64,000 bases of DNA, from positions 104,666 through 168,665 of the forward strand of contig CAUYUJ010019109.1 of assembly GCA_963575745.1 (NCBI GenBank). Reading direction: 5' to 3'. This DNA comes from Prorocentrum cordatum (lineage: Eukaryota > Sar > Dinophyceae > Prorocentrales > Prorocentraceae). This document shows, piece by piece, positions 50,329 through 62,757 of the stretch; positions within the stretch are counted from its first letter, which is position 1; each line of letters starts with the position of its first letter. The notes below the pieces were generated by a model. It was not told the origin of the DNA, searched no databases, and worked only from the letters and a program-made list of their open reading frames with translations. The translations under genes and the position numbers were made by a program.

Positions 50329-51606
50329 CTCAATCGCAAACCAGAATGTGGGGCTGGAAAGTTGGCGAGACTTGCCACAGCCAGCTGGATAGTAGCTACC
50401 CTTCAGCTCGTGTGGCCTCCGCCTGAACCGAACACCCAGCAAAGAGCAGAATACCCGACACAGCAGCAGAGCATCGACAAGGGCTCGAGAACCTGAACAG
50501 AAACAGCGTGGCTACGAGTTGGTGCAAAAGCAGTGCCAGTGAAAACGCCCAGTATTCCCATCCCCCCGCCTCGTCTGTCTCATCCCCGTCCCAGGCGCCT
50601 CTCCCCCCACGCAAGGCCTCGTGGACTCACACGATAGTCTGGCAAAAACTTAAACTGCCTATCAACGACGCGGGCGCCTTGAAACGAAGACCGGTGCGGG
50701 CGGGAAGCATCCGCACTGAGTCCCACTAACCCACTGGGCGTGAGTGGCTTAGTGAGTGTCCTCTCCCAACCCCCCTTCTTCCCTACCGGGAAAGGTAACA
50801 TCCCTGCTCATACCCCCTCCCCTGAACATGGCCATGGGGCGGGGGGCGGCGAACGATCAGAGCGTCCAGGATGACCCATGATGGTTCCATGAGGGCCGCA
50901 AAGAGCCGAAGATGACCTCCAAGATGGCTCGAGATACCTCAAGATGGCTTCCCACATGCTCCAAGCGGCCCAAAACCGACGGCTCCAAGCCCCGAAGCCT
51001 CCCAGGGACCTCCCAAGAGGCCAAAGACCTTCAATAAACTACTAAGGACAACTATGTGTGGTGCCGTCTCGCCTTTTCGCATTCGACGGCCCTCGGGGGC
51101 CTCAAGGTGGCTCCACTTGGTCCAAGAAGCCACAAGAGAGCCCCAACAGGAGCCCAAGAGGGTCCCAGGACGTCCCCAAGAGCCCCAAGAGCGCTCAGAG
51201 GGGTCCAAGAGACGATTCTTAGGACCCGCAGAGGGAGGGGGGGGTGATGAAGTACCCCCCCAATATTTGACCGAACTCGTCGAAGATCGCCCCAAGATGC
51301 CCCCCAAGGCTCCCAAGATTGCCCCAAGACGGCCCCAAGAGGCGCCCAGGAGGCCCAAAGGAGGCCCCCCAAAGGCCCCCAAGAGCTACCAAGAGACCGC
51401 CAAGAGGCCCCAACAGGCTTCGCCGTGGTACCCAAGACGCTTCAAGCCCGTCAAGAGGCCCCCAGGACGCCCCAAGAGCACTCCAAGAAGCTCTCAAGAG
51501 ACATCCGAAGAGACTCCGAGAAGCATCCAAGAAGCATCTGGCTATTATGTGTGCCCTCCTCCTCCGACTGCTCGTCCTGATCCTCCGCATCCTCCTCATC
51601 CTCAAC
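50329..51606. repeat. CAAGA-repeat module Z before gene G
   Basis: Collinear with unit 1 module Z; CAGGCGCCTC replaces CAGGCGGCTC. Confidence 0.75.
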
Positions 51607-51750
51607 ATCAGAATCATAATCAGCATCATCATCATCAACATCTTCATCAGCGGCGCCAACGGCATCAGCATCAGCATCATCAGCATCATCACCAGCATCA
51701 TCATCAGCATCATCATCAGCATGATCAGCATGATCAGCAGCAGCAGACTG
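51607..51750. repeat. Short trinucleotide array T4 before gene G
   Basis: Matches unit 3 T4 with a GCGCCAACGG variant. Confidence 0.85.
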
Positions 51751-51792
51751 TTCCTCCTCTTCCTCTCTCCTCCCTCCTCCCTCCTCCCCTCC

Positions 51793-51942
51793 CCTCCTCC
51801 TCCTCCTCCGATGTCTCCTCCATCCTCCCCCGATTGGGACATAACGCCTTCTCCAGCCTTTTATTCCACTGAATGCTATTCCACATCCCTGATCAGGGGA
51901 ACTCCCCTGGGCATCGTTTCTGGATGAGCTGGTGGGGTTACG
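51793..51942 (-). repeat. S4 element before gene G, unit 4
   Basis: It matches the unit 1 S4 copy, including GTTACGCG. Confidence 0.6.
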
Positions 51943-52107
51943 CGAAGCGTCTCGAACCAATAATGTATGTACACCAATGCGCGGAGGAGCTCGAAGCGGC
52001 TGACATGGACAGATCGCCGACATGAGCACGATTCAGCCTAGCAGCTCCTGAATAGCAGACAGGAGAAGCAGCAGCAGAGAACCACCAGTGAAAGCACTGA
52101 AGCATGG

Positions 52108-53480
52108 TCAAGCGAGGCTTGCCTCTGCGACTGAGAGCACTGAGGGAGCTGTTTGGCCCCCCTCCGCACTGTCAACCAGGGCCAAGCGGTTGGCACATGC
52201 CTCTGGAGGGGTGACTACGCCCGTGTGGTCGTCTTCACCCAGAAGACCTCCCACGGCAAATCCTGCTCGCCCTAAATGCTTCACGTACACGTTCAAGTAC
52301 GACAGACCACTGTCCGTGCGCCCATGAACGACTTTGAGCACGACCTTACCGAAAGCAACCCATTCTGGAGTCGCGACGTCGCCACCTTGCGACACGCTGA
52401 AATGATACCCTCCAGCTTGTTTCGCCTCCGCCCACGACCCCGTCACGTTCAGCTCCTGAAAGTACATATCCGCGCACTGTCCGCCCAACTGGCGCGCGTC
52501 GGCCTGCACGCGAAGCAAGGCACGTTCAGCGCCCGCTCCACGGGGGATGTTGATCAGAACATGCTTGCCCGGCTTCATCAAGTCGAAGCGCTCACCGTGA
52601 ACGTTCCGCAGGTGGGGATCGCCAACGGCAGCCGCGCCCCCCGCTCCGCCCGCTGCCGCCCCCGACACCTGCGCCGACAGCGTCGAGCCCTGGCAGGGGA
52701 AAGTGGACAGAGCAGCAGACACGTAGATGGCGTAGCTGCCCAAGCAGCCAAAGTCCGTGCTCCCCCACGCACTTCCGTGGTCGCTGCCAAGCACCTGGCA
52801 GGAAGTGCCGTGGCAGTCCCCCATGATTTTGGCAGCGTCGTGCCACCAGCTGCCACTCCCTCCACCAGCTTGAGTGTTAGCACCGAACTCGTTGCCCAGA
52901 CCGTGGAGGTCGTCGTTGTTCTCCCCGGTTCCCGGAAGAGAGTATGGGGTCTTGTAGCCACCAGGAACAGCAACCCGAGCTCCATTGTTCGAATACCACC
53001 AGTTGAACACCAAGCCACCATCGGCGCCAAAGATCGGGTCCCCCGGCGTGCCATCCCCACTGAAAGATGACGGCATGTCCGATGCGATGTGGGTGTCGCT
53101 GGCGCTGCCATCCCCCGTGGCATAGATCCTCCCAGGGTTGTGGTCAGAAAAATAGTCATACATCGATTTGGTGCTGCTCGTAAGCTCCCACGTCTTCGAC
53201 ATCTCGCATGCACCGCTGGCGTGCCGAGCGATGGTGACGTACTTCACCGGAGCAGTCCCCACTGTGCCGTCGACGAAGTCGTTCGTAAGACTTGTGGCGC
53301 GGCGCTCCCAGCACTGCCGTACCACGCGGATGCCCCGTACCCCATATTCCCACCATCGCAGGGGTTGATGTTTGCATACAGCATCCAGGGGTTAGAGGAA
53401 TTGCTGGCTGCAAGCAGCTGGACTGCGACTGCAGTCGGCATCCATAAAAACGCCAAGCGCACGAAGACGACAGACGCCAT
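52108..53480 (-). pseudogene. Gene G: hybrid copy broken by a 2-nt insertion
   Basis: Two extra bases (GC) lie at about 53298-53301, where other copies read TTGTGGCGGCGCTCC. The frame shifts at about residue 60, shortly after the first cysteine of the N-terminal domain. The remainder (52108-53325) stays open through GDPH and the class-2 extension. It has substitutions at sites constant elsewhere: Trp to Leu in GCWGSY and Gly to Ser in RHAGG, as expected under relaxed constraint. Its 3' end is class 2, but its 5' flank is the short variant found at gene A and leads into a (CAA)n(CAT)n array. It therefore looks like a recombinant of the two classes. Confidence 0.82.
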
Positions 53481-53852
53481 CTTCAACCTTCAAGTATGCG
53501 CAGTGAGGTGTGGTGTTCGAGAGAGGTACGTAGTCCGGAAGGTTCCCGAGGAGCCTTTCAAGCCTCCCGCGTTTGAGACGGGGGATCGATGGCCCAATCC
53601 CACCAGCCTTGCAGGACGTGAGAGGTCTAACGAGCTCGTTCTGGTACCCCCCCCTTCTTCCCCTTCGGGAGGGGGCCCCCTTCCCCCTGCCCCTCCCCCT
53701 GGGTCTGGAACCCTCTCCCGGCGAGGTACCAGATGGGTCTTCCTGGCCCCAGATGCCCCCCCCCCAGAGCGCCCAAGAACGCCACAGGAGCGCCCCAAGA
53801 GGCAAATGTTCCGGTCCAGACGGGGTGGGACGTACTTGAGTACCCACTTGGC
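53481..53852 (-). promoter_or_regulatory. 5' flank of gene G (short variant)
   Basis: The palindrome is at 53629-53640. The CCTCCCGCG junction is shared only with gene A, although the gene's 3' end is class 2. Confidence 0.5.
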
Positions 53853-53900
53853 CAACAACAACAACCACAACAACAACAGCAGCAACAACAACAATGTCAC

Positions 53901-53996
<96 letters not shown>

Positions 53997-55253
53997 AATT
54001 CGCGCTGTGGGCAACCCTGCATATGCCCGCGGCAAGGTTAGGTTATCCTGGGGGGGGAAGGGTGGCAAGCCCGATAACCCGGGTTATCGCCGGACCACAA
54101 AAAACAGTCTCTCATCAGCATCAGCATCAGCATCACAATCATCAGTACCATCATCATCAGCAGCATCAGCATCAGCATCAGCATCATCACCATCTTCACC
54201 AACAGCATCATCATCATCATCACAATCGTCATCAACAGCACAATCAGCATAAGAAGCAACTTCATCATCATCAGCAGCAGCATCCTCATCAGCATCATCA
54301 CCAACATATTTTCCATCGTCATCATAATCAGCATCATCAGCAGCATCATCACCATCATTCATCATTCATCATAATCGTCAGCATCATCAATAGCATCACC
54401 ATCACCGTCACCATCATCATCACCTTCATCCTCCTCTTCATCCTCATCATCATCCGCATCAGCATCAGAAGCATCGTCATCAGTATCACAAACATCATCA
54501 TCATGATCATCATCAGTATCATCATCATCATCATCATCATCATCGTCATCATCATCTCCAACACCATCACCACCATCACCACCATCAGCATCAGCATCAT
54601 CAACTGCATCATCATCATCACCATCCTCATCATAATCAACATCATCATCACCAGCAGCATCGCACTCATAATCATCATCATTTTCCTCCGCCTCCTGCTC
54701 CTGCTCCTTATCACCATCATCCTGATCCTCCCCCTCCTCATTACCATCGTCATCACAATTGTCATCGTCAACAGCATAATCATCTTCATCACCATCATCA
54801 GCACCGTCATCATTATCATAATCATCATCAGGATCATCAGCATCATCATCTTCAGCAGCAGCACTATCAGCATCATCACCCTCATCTTCATCGTCATCAG
54901 CGGTAGCAGCATCATCACAATCACCAGCACCACCATCATGAACAGCATCATTACCATCACCATCACCATCACAACCATCAGCAGTAGCAGCATCATCACC
55001 ATCACCACTACCGCAATCATCATATCATCATCAGCAGCAGCTGCATCAGCGTCAGCATCACCACCACCACCACAACCATCATCATTATCATCATCAGCAT
55101 CATCAGCAGCACCATCACCATTGTCATCATCATGATCATCACCATTATCATCATCACCATCATCATCGCCTTCGCCATCATCATGATCATCATCACCATC
55201 ATCAGCATCAGCAGCAGAATAATGTTCATCACCATTTCATCCTCATCACGGTT
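53853..55253. repeat. Compound array T3 upstream of gene G
   Basis: Uninterrupted copy. Its GC-rich spacer lost about 28 bp (the CCCCCCCGGACCTGC part present in other copies). Confidence 0.9.
54072..54089. promoter_or_regulatory. 18-bp perfect palindrome upstream of gene G
   Basis: Identical palindrome, retained although the neighbouring C-rich part of the spacer is deleted. Confidence 0.4.
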
Positions 55254-56529
55254 CTCAATCGCAAACCAGAATGTGGGGCTGGACAGTTGGCGAGACTTGC
55301 CACAGCCAGCTGGATAGTAACTACCCTCCAGTTCGTGTGGCCTCCGCCTGAACCGAACACCCAGCAAAGAGCAGAATACCCGACACAGCAGCAGAGCATC
55401 GACAAGGGCTCGAGAACCTGAACAGAAACAGCGTGGCTACGAGTTGGTGCAAAAGCAGTGCCAGTGAAAACGCCCAGTATTCCCATCCCCCCGCCTCGTC
55501 TGTCTCATCCCCGTCCCAGGCGGCTCTCCCCCCACGCAAGGCCTCGTGGACTCACACGATAGTCTGGCAAAAGCTTAAACTTCCTATCAACGACGCGGGC
55601 GCCTTGAAACGAAGACCGGTGCGGGCGGGAAGCATCCGCACTGAGTCCCACTAACCCACTGGGCGTGAGTGGTTTAGTGAGTGTCCTCTCCCAACCCCCC
55701 TTCTTCCCTACCGGGAAAGGTAACATCCCTGCTCATACCCCCTCCCCTGAACATGGCCATGGGGCGGGGGTCGGCGAGCGATCAGAGCGTCCAGGATGAC
55801 CCATGATGGTTCCATGAGGGCCGCAAAGAGCCGAAGATGACCTCCAAGATGGCTCGAGATAGCTCAAGATGGCTTCCCACATGCTCCAAGCGGCCCAAAA
55901 CCGACGGCTCCAAGCCCCGAAGCCTCCCAGGGACCTCCCAAGAGGCCAAAGACCTTCAATAAACTACTAAGGACAACTATGTGTGGTGCCGTCTCGCCTT
56001 TTCGCATTCGACGGCCCTCGGGGGCCTCAAGGTGGCTCCACTTGGTCCAAGAAGCCACAAGAGAGCCCCAACAGGAGCCCAAGAGGGTCCCAGGACGTCC
56101 CCAAGAGCCCCAAGAGCGCTCAGAGGGGTCCAAGAGACGATTCTTAGGACCCGCAGAGGGAGGGGGGGGTGATGAAGTACCCCCCCAATATTTGACCGAA
56201 CTCGTCGAAGATCGCCCCAAGATGCCCCCCAAGGCTCCCAAGATTGCCCCAAGACGGCCCCAAGAGGCGCCCAGGAGGCCCAAAAGAGGCCCCCCAAAGG
56301 CCCCCAAGAGCTACCAAGAGACCGCCAAGAGGCCCCAAGAGGCTTCGCCGTGGTACCCAAGACGCTTCAAGCCCGTCAAGAGGCCCCCAGGACGCCCCAA
56401 GAGCACTCCAAGAAGCTCTCAAGAGACATCCGAAGAGACTCCGAGAAGCATCCAAGAAGCATCTGGCTATTATGTGTGCCCTCCTCCTCCAACTGCTCGT
56501 CCTGATCCTCCGCATCCTCCTCATCCTCA
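55254..56529. repeat. CAAGA-repeat module Z before gene H
   Basis: Collinear; GGGGTCGGCG replaces GGGGGCGGCG near 55768. Confidence 0.75.
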
Positions 56530-56672
56530 ACATCAGAATCATAATCAGCATCATCATCATCAGCATCATCATCAGCAGCGTCAACGGCATCAGCATCAGC
56601 ATCATCAGCATCATCACCAGCATCATCATCAGCATCATCATCAGCATGATCAGCATGATCAGCAGCAGCAGA
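56530..56672. repeat. Short trinucleotide array T4 before gene H
   Basis: Matches unit 3 T4. Confidence 0.85.
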
Positions 56673-56716
56673 CTGTTCCTCCTCTTCCTCTCTCCTCCCT
56701 CCTCCCTCCTCCCCTC

Positions 56717-56870
56717 CCCTCCTCCTCCTCCTCCTCCGATGTCTCCTCCATCCTCCCCCGATTGGGGCATAACGCCTTCTCCAGCCTTTTATTCCACTGA
56801 ATGCTATTCCACATCCCTGATCAGGGGAACTCCCCTGGGCATCGTTTCTGGATGAGCTGGTGGGGTTACG
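56717..56870 (-). repeat. S4 element before gene H, unit 4
   Basis: It matches the previous copy; GATTGGGGCATAAC replaces GATTGGGACATAAC. Confidence 0.6.
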
Positions 56871-57035
56871 CGAAGCGTCTCCAATCAAAAATGTATGTAT
56901 ACCAATGCGCGGAGGAGCTCGAAGCGGCTGACATGGACAGATCGCCGACATGAGCACGATTCAGCCTAGCAGCTCCTGAACCGCAGACAGGAGAAGCAGC
57001 AGCAGAGAACCACCAGTGAAAGCACTGAAGCATGG

Positions 57036-58406
57036 TCAAGCGAGGCTTGCCTCTGCGACTGAGAGCACTGAGGGAGCTGTTTGGCCCCCCTCCGCACTGT
57101 CAACCAGGGCCAAGCGGTTGGCACATGCCTCTGGAGGGGTGACTACGCCCGTGTGGTCGTCTTCACCCAACAGACCTCCCACGGCAAATCCTGCTCGCCC
57201 TAAATGCTTCACGTACACGTTCAAGTACGACAGACCACTGTCTGTGCGCCCATGAACGACTTTGAGCACGACCTTACCGAAAGCAACCCATTCTGGAGTC
57301 GCGACGTCGCCACCTTGCGACACGCTGAAATGATAACCTCCAGCTTGTTTCGCATCCGCCCACGACCCCGTCACGTTCAGCTCCTGAAAATACATATCCG
57401 CGCACTGTCCGCCCAACTGGCGCGCGTCGGCCTGCACGCGAAGCAAGGCACGTTCAGCGCCCGCTCCACGGGGGATGTTGATCAGAACATGCTTGCCCGG
57501 CTTCATCAAGTCGAAGCGCTCACCGTGAACGTTCCGCAGGTGGGGATCGCCAACGGCAGCCGCGCCCCCCGCTCCGCCCGCTGCCGCCCCCGACACCTGC
57601 GCCGACAGCGTCGAGCCCTGGCAGGGGAAAGTGGACAGAGCAGCAGACACGTAGATGGCGTAGCTGCCCCAGCAGCCAAAGTCCGTGCTCCCCCACGCAC
57701 TTCCGTGGTCGCTGCCAAGCACCTGGCAGGAAGTGCCGTGGCAGTCCCCCATGATTTTGGCAGCGTCGTGCCACCAGCTGCCACTCCCTCCACCAGCTTG
57801 AGTGTTAGCACCGAACTCGTTGCCCAGACCGTGGAGGTCGTCGTTGTTCTCCCCGGTTCCCGGAAGAGAGTACGGGGTCTTGTAGCCACCAGGAACAGCA
57901 ACCCGAGCTCCATTGTTCGAATACCACCAGTTGAACACCAAGCCACCATCGGCGCCAAAGATCGGGTCCCCCGGCGTGCCATCCCCACTGAAAGATGACG
58001 GCATGTCCGATGCGATGTGGGTGTCGCTGGCGCTGCCATCCCCCGTGGCATAGATCCTCCCAGGGTTGTGGTCAGAAAAATAGTCATACATCGATGTGGT
58101 GCTGCTCGTAAGCTCCCACGTCTTCGACATCTCGCATGCACCGCCGGCGTGCCGAGCGATGGTGACGTACTTCACCGGAGCAGTCCCCACTGTGCCGTCG
58201 ACGAAGTCGTTCGTAAGACTTGTGGCGGCGCTCCCAGCACTGCCGTACCACGCGGATGCCCCGTACCCCATATTCCCACCATCGCAGGGGTTGATGTTTG
58301 CATACAGCATCCAGGGGTTAGAGGAATTGCTGGCTGCAAGCAGCTGGACTGCGACTGCAGTCGGCATCCATAAAAACGCCAAGCGCACGAAGACGACAGT
58401 CGCCAT
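57036..58406 (-). CDS. Gene H: secreted GDPH/vWD-like protein (class 2, intact)
   Basis: It has 456 codons with the class-2 extension (VDSAEGG variant). Differences from gene E include Ser to Thr at residue 3 (MATVVF), Lys to Thr in SSTKSMYD, and Glu to Asp in SWAEAK. All eight cysteines, GDPH and both sequons remain. It is the last gene before the array edge, and its 5' flank is the long class-2 type. Confidence 0.85.
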   Translation of the reverse strand: MATVVFVRLAFLWMPTAVAVQLLAASNSSNPWMLYANINPCDGGNMGYGASAWYGSAGSAATSLTNDFVDGTVGTAPVKYVTIARHAGGACEMSKTWELTSSTTSMYDYFSDHNPGRIYATGDGSASDTHIASDMPSSFSGDGTPGDPIFGADGGLVFNWWYSNNGARVAVPGGYKTPYSLPGTGENNDDLHGLGNEFGANTQAGGGSGSWWHDAAKIMGDCHGTSCQVLGSDHGSAWGSTDFGCWGSYAIYVSAALSTFPCQGSTLSAQVSGAAAGGAGGAAAVGDPHLRNVHGERFDLMKPGKHVLINIPRGAGAERALLRVQADARQLGGQCADMYFQELNVTGSWADAKQAGGYHFSVSQGGDVATPEWVAFGKVVLKVVHGRTDSGLSYLNVYVKHLGRAGFAVGGLLGEDDHTGVVTPPEACANRLALVDSAEGGQTAPSVLSVAEASLA

Positions 58407-58805
58407 CGTCAACCTTCAAGTACGCGCAGTGAGGTGTGGTGTTCGAGAGATGTACGTAGTCCGGAAGGTTCCTGAGGAGCCTTTCAAGCCGACGTGGATA
58501 CGGCCCCCAGATTGCGCGTTTGAGACGGGGGATCGATGGCCCAATCCCACCAGCCTTGCAGGACGTGAGAGGTCTAACGAGCTCGTTCTGGTACCCCCCC
58601 CTTCTTCCCCTTCGGGAGGGGGCCCCCTTCCCCCTGCCCCTCCCCCTGCGTCTGGAACACTCTCCCGGCGAGGTAACAGATGAGCCTTCCTGGCCCCAGA
58701 TGGCTCCCCCCAAGAGCGCCCAAGAACGCCACAGGAGCGCCCCAAGAGGCAAATGTTCGGGTCCAGACGGGGTAGGACGTACTTGGGTGCCCCCTTGGCC
58801 CAAGG
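58407..58805 (-). promoter_or_regulatory. 5' flank of gene H (long variant)
   Basis: The palindrome is at 58576-58587. It shares GGTAACAG and TGCGTCTGGAACAC with gene C. Confidence 0.5.
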
Positions 58806-59880
58806 GCTTAAAAGATGGCCCGCCAGGAAGGCCCCCATATTCTCCAAGAGGGCCTCAAGAGAGCCGCAAGTGAGCCCCGAGAAGGCCCCGAGAGAGCCGC
58901 AAGAAGGCCCCACGATGGCCCCCCAAAGCCTCCAAGCCGCTCCCAGAGCACGCACGCACGGCCAGCAACGACAGGCAACCAGCATACCAAAGCGGCCCCG
59001 GGCGCGCGCGACGCAATACGGGCGACAAGCAACCCGCTCAACCGGCTCAACCGGTACGACCACGAGGAGCCGCGAACGCGGACGCGGATCACAGCTGGAC
59101 CGCGTGCTGCCACACATTTTGTCTGCCTGCGGCGAGGCAGACCCGCTGCACCAGCGGTCGGGCCAAACGGGACTGCCGATGAGCGTGCTGCCACACATCC
59201 ATGGCCATGGCAACTCGCCTTGTGCCTACTTTGGGATGGGGGTGAGTCGCGAAACGATAAGGATTCCACGGGTTCCTTGCCCCTCCCCTGCGCCCCGAAT
59301 GTGCCCAAAGTGCCAACGACCGCCCCAAGTCGAAGGGGTCTTGGGAGCCCCCCCCAAAAAATACGGCCCTCAAGAACTCCATGATGGTCCCCAAGAGGCC
59401 CCCTGAGAGGGCCCCCAAAGAGGCACCCAGAGAGCAACACGACTCCCGAGACGACGTGGAGAGGCAAGAATCGCTGACTGCCCACAGGTGGTGAAAGATG
59501 TTCGCATACTCGCCCTGTGCTGGCGGCTTCTGACAGCACAAGACGGCCCAAGCGCCCCCCCAGACACGCTCAAGAGGCCCCAGGAGAAGTCCAAGAGGGC
59601 GGTATTGGGCCAATCAGTGCGCGAATCAGTCCAAGAGGGCGGTCCTGGGCCGAGCCGTCCGAAGACGTTCGGAAGGTGGTGGACCCCCCACGGCGCGGAG
59701 AGACCCGTGGGCCGGAGTTCGTGGCCGGTGCCCCCGTGGGATGAGTAGTGTATAGATACATACATATGCATATACACATACACATACACACAAATACATA
59801 TGCGTAGACATAGACATAGACAGATTCCTATTCATGTATTTGTAGAAGGCCGGGGAACCTGGAAAGAGCGCCCCCCCAAA
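58806..59880. other. Class-2 upstream spacer, unit 4
   Basis: Same order: S-like piece at 59187-59251, microsatellite at about 59750-59830. Confidence 0.55.
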
Positions 59881-60478
59881 TAATGAGTTTCGAATCCTCG
59901 GACCTGTCTTGCTCCTTGGGTTTTCTTTGATGTTCGACTCTCCGGGCCCTTTTGGGCCAGCCTTAGGCCTCTTTGGGGCTCGTCTGGGGACTCATTTGGA
60001 GCCGTCCTGGGGCTATCTCGTCGCCTCAAGAGCCGATCGTAAGCGAAAAAGCGAGGAGACCAAAAACAGCGATACTCCAATGGATTATCACGGAGGTTCA
60101 ATTTTGCAGGCCCTCTTCGGCCAGCGTAGGGCCTCTGTGGGCCTCGGCTTACGCCTCTCCCATCCTGGGGTCATCTTGACGCCTCTCGAGCCAACCGAAA
60201 AGGAAAAGCCATACGGCCGAACACATTGCTTCTCCAATGGGTTTTCTCCGATTTCCCACTCTCTGGGCCCTGTCGAGCTTGCCTTGGGCCTCTTTGGGGC
60301 TCGTCTGGGGACTCATTTGGAGCCGTCCTGGGGCTACCTCGACAACTCAAGAGCCGATCGTGAGCGAAAAGACGAGAAAGCCAAAAACATTAATTTCCCA
60401 ATGGGTTCTCGTTGAATGTCAGTTATTGGGGCCTTCTTGGGCAAGCCTTGGGCCTCTTTGGGGCTCGAAGCTGGCAGC
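59881..60478. repeat. ~150-bp degenerate tandem repeat at the array edge
   Basis: The first copy matches units 1-3. From about 60055 the copies belong to the same family but are strongly diverged and in a different order, as expected for an older array end that is no longer homogenised. Confidence 0.75.
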
Positions 60479-60515
60479 CCCACATCGCGCGTGCCGAAAC
60501 ATAGCATTTCTGTAG

Positions 60516-60735
60516 GGGGTGGAGCAAGGGGAGGAGGAGGAGGAGGAGGAGGAGGAGGAGGAGGAAGAGGAGGAGGAGGAGGAGGTAGAGGAGAAGGAGC
60601 AGAAGGAGAAGAAGGAGGAGGAGGAGGAGAAGGAGGAATTAGAGGAGGAGGGGGAGCGAGGAGAAAAATTATGAAAAATGATGAGGATGAGGAGGAGAAA
60701 AGAGGAGGAAAAGGGGGAGGAGGAGAAAGAGGAGA
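60516..60735. repeat. Purine-rich (GGA)n tract
   Basis: About 220 bp almost entirely of A and G on the plus strand, with a pure GGA run at about 60530-60565. Such tracts can form triplex DNA. No gene. Confidence 0.85.
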
Positions 60736-60959
60736 TGCCCTGCTTCATGCTAGCCCAACCACTTGCTGGAGACATGTGCGCGCCTCTGGGCCCCGAAACG
60801 CCCTGAGATGGCCGCAGCTGGTGTTGTCAAGCTCCTTCCGCGCAGGATCTCCTCACCCATGACTTGGCGGTGGCCCGCCCAATGTCCACGCGCACGCACG
60901 ACGCCTGCATTCGAAACTACAAGGAATAAGGTGATGGCGCGAAGCGCCAATGCAGTCAT
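60736..60959. other. Short non-repetitive stretch beyond the array
   Basis: Non-repetitive sequence of mixed composition, without a recognisable gene or repeat. Confidence 0.4.
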
Positions 60960-62145
60960 ATGTAGATACATACATGTTAATGTATGTATGTACGTATGCA
61001 CCTGCATACATACATATGTATATATATGTGTTTCATATCTATAACTACACATATATACATGCATGCGAGTGCGCATGCATATGCGCATATACATACCGCT
61101 AGGCACACATACATGCATATATATATATATATATATATACATATACATAGACGTATACATGAACCTTCACGCTTGCATGTGCATAGTCGTGTCAATTCAC
61201 ACGTACATGTAGACATGCATATACCTATACATATACGTACATGTATACATGTACACATACATAAACGTATACATGTGTGTATATACATGTAGCTATACAT
61301 ATGCATACAGGTGTGCATACACGTCTACATCGGCATGAACATGTACACACACGTATACATGCACATGCCGCCGCATACACGTACATGTCCATGTGCAAGT
61401 GTATATACGTGCACGTGTACACTTACATATAAACTCATTAACACAGACATTATCATACACAAGTTCGTAAACAATCAAATATACAACTGCCTATGAATAT
61501 GCATAAACATAAGCCTACCCAAATCCCTGAATGTTTATATACATATATATATGTACACATGTCTATATATATATATGTACATGTACAACTACATGTACAT
61601 AGACAGAAACGTAAACACTTACATGTGCATCAACACATTATTATACATAAGCATACATGCCTATACATACTATATGTACATATGTGCAGGCACACCTACG
61701 CATTGACGTTCAGCAACACAGACATATGCACATACTCGTGCGAATACGCATACCTATACATCTACATATAACAATCCAAATACAAGTGCATGCACATCTA
61801 CAATAACATGTACGGACACACACAGACATACACCCACATGTGAATACACATATGCACTGACATGCGCATCAAAACATACACATATATACATACACATATC
61901 CGGATCCATATATACTCATTTATATATATATATATGTACGTACACATAGACATATACATTACACGTTTATATACAATGGTATGTACACACTGTGCATATA
62001 CATGTGTATATATATACATACGCGCGGATGTGTGTCCAGGCATCATCCATTGGCGAATACATGCGTAGTCATACACATATCTATACATATATATATATAT
62101 ATATATATACAGATATGCACACATACATGCATACATACATTTCCT
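60960..62145. repeat. 1.2-kb TACA/TATG microsatellite
   Basis: Alternating pyrimidine-purine words (TACATA, TATG, CATG, ACACAT) with pure (TA)n at about 61113-61138 and 62086-62109. It is related in composition to the short TACATA tracts of the class-2 spacers. Open frames are compositional. Confidence 0.85.
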
Positions 62146-62477
62146 ACATCCCAGAACAAGGTTCGCATGCAGGGTGTTCTATGAGGGCTGACTGTAGGCT
62201 CGGAGGAGGGGGGGCGCGGGAAGGAGGAGGAGGAGAAGGCGGAGGACACCCTTGGGGAAGGCTGCCCATCCTTACCATGCGGCCTGACCGTGCACCTCGA
62301 CGGAGGGAGAACGGTTCCTACACGGAGCCCCCGCCCAAGAATTGCTGACCCGAGGGGCCCTCTTCTCTCACGGGGGGGCACTTCGCGCCGTGAAGCAGAA
62401 AACTGGGAGGTCCTGCTGGGAAGGGCACTCGGGACGGGGGTGCATTGCAGCATCGCTGCTGTATATTGGCTTGAGTC
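62146..62477. other. Unassigned segment between microsatellites
   Basis: It has a GGAGGAGGAG tract at about 62221-62243 and otherwise non-repetitive GC-rich sequence. I see no gene. Confidence 0.4.
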
Positions 62478-62757
62478 CGCTCACCCCTCCTCCTCCTCCT
62501 CCTCCTCCTCCTCCTCCTCCTCCTCCTCCTCCTCCTCCTCCTCCTGCTCCCCCCTCGTCCTCCTTCTCGCCTCGTCCCCCCTCATCCGACGCTCGTCCCC
62601 CCCCCCCTCCGCCTCGTCCCCCCCGCCTCGTCTCCCCTCCCATCCGTCTTGTCTCCCCACTTCCGCCTGGTCCCCAGTCCCTCCGCCTCGTCCCCTCCTC
62701 CGTCCCCCCCCCCCCCCTCCGCCTCGTCGCACTTCCCCCCCCCAGCTTCGTTTCCAG
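62478..62757. repeat. Pyrimidine tract: (CTC)n and CTCCGCCTCGTCC repeats
   Basis: A pure CTC run at about 62481-62543 is followed by degenerate 13-20 bp repeats of CCCCTCCGCCTCGTCC type and a poly-C run near 62706-62717. Confidence 0.8.

Larger units (their letters stand above)
41119..60055. repeat. Higher-order tandem unit 4 (three genes, array edge)
   Basis: It holds genes F, G and H. The F-to-G spacer carries an insertion at 48983-49853. The G-to-H segment is an extra copy of the ~5 kb sub-unit. Near 60055 the sequence stops matching units 1-3, inside the ~150-bp tandem repeat, so the ~100-bp repeat, the last CAAGA segment and the foldback are missing. This is the right-hand edge of the array. 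Confidence 0.88.
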
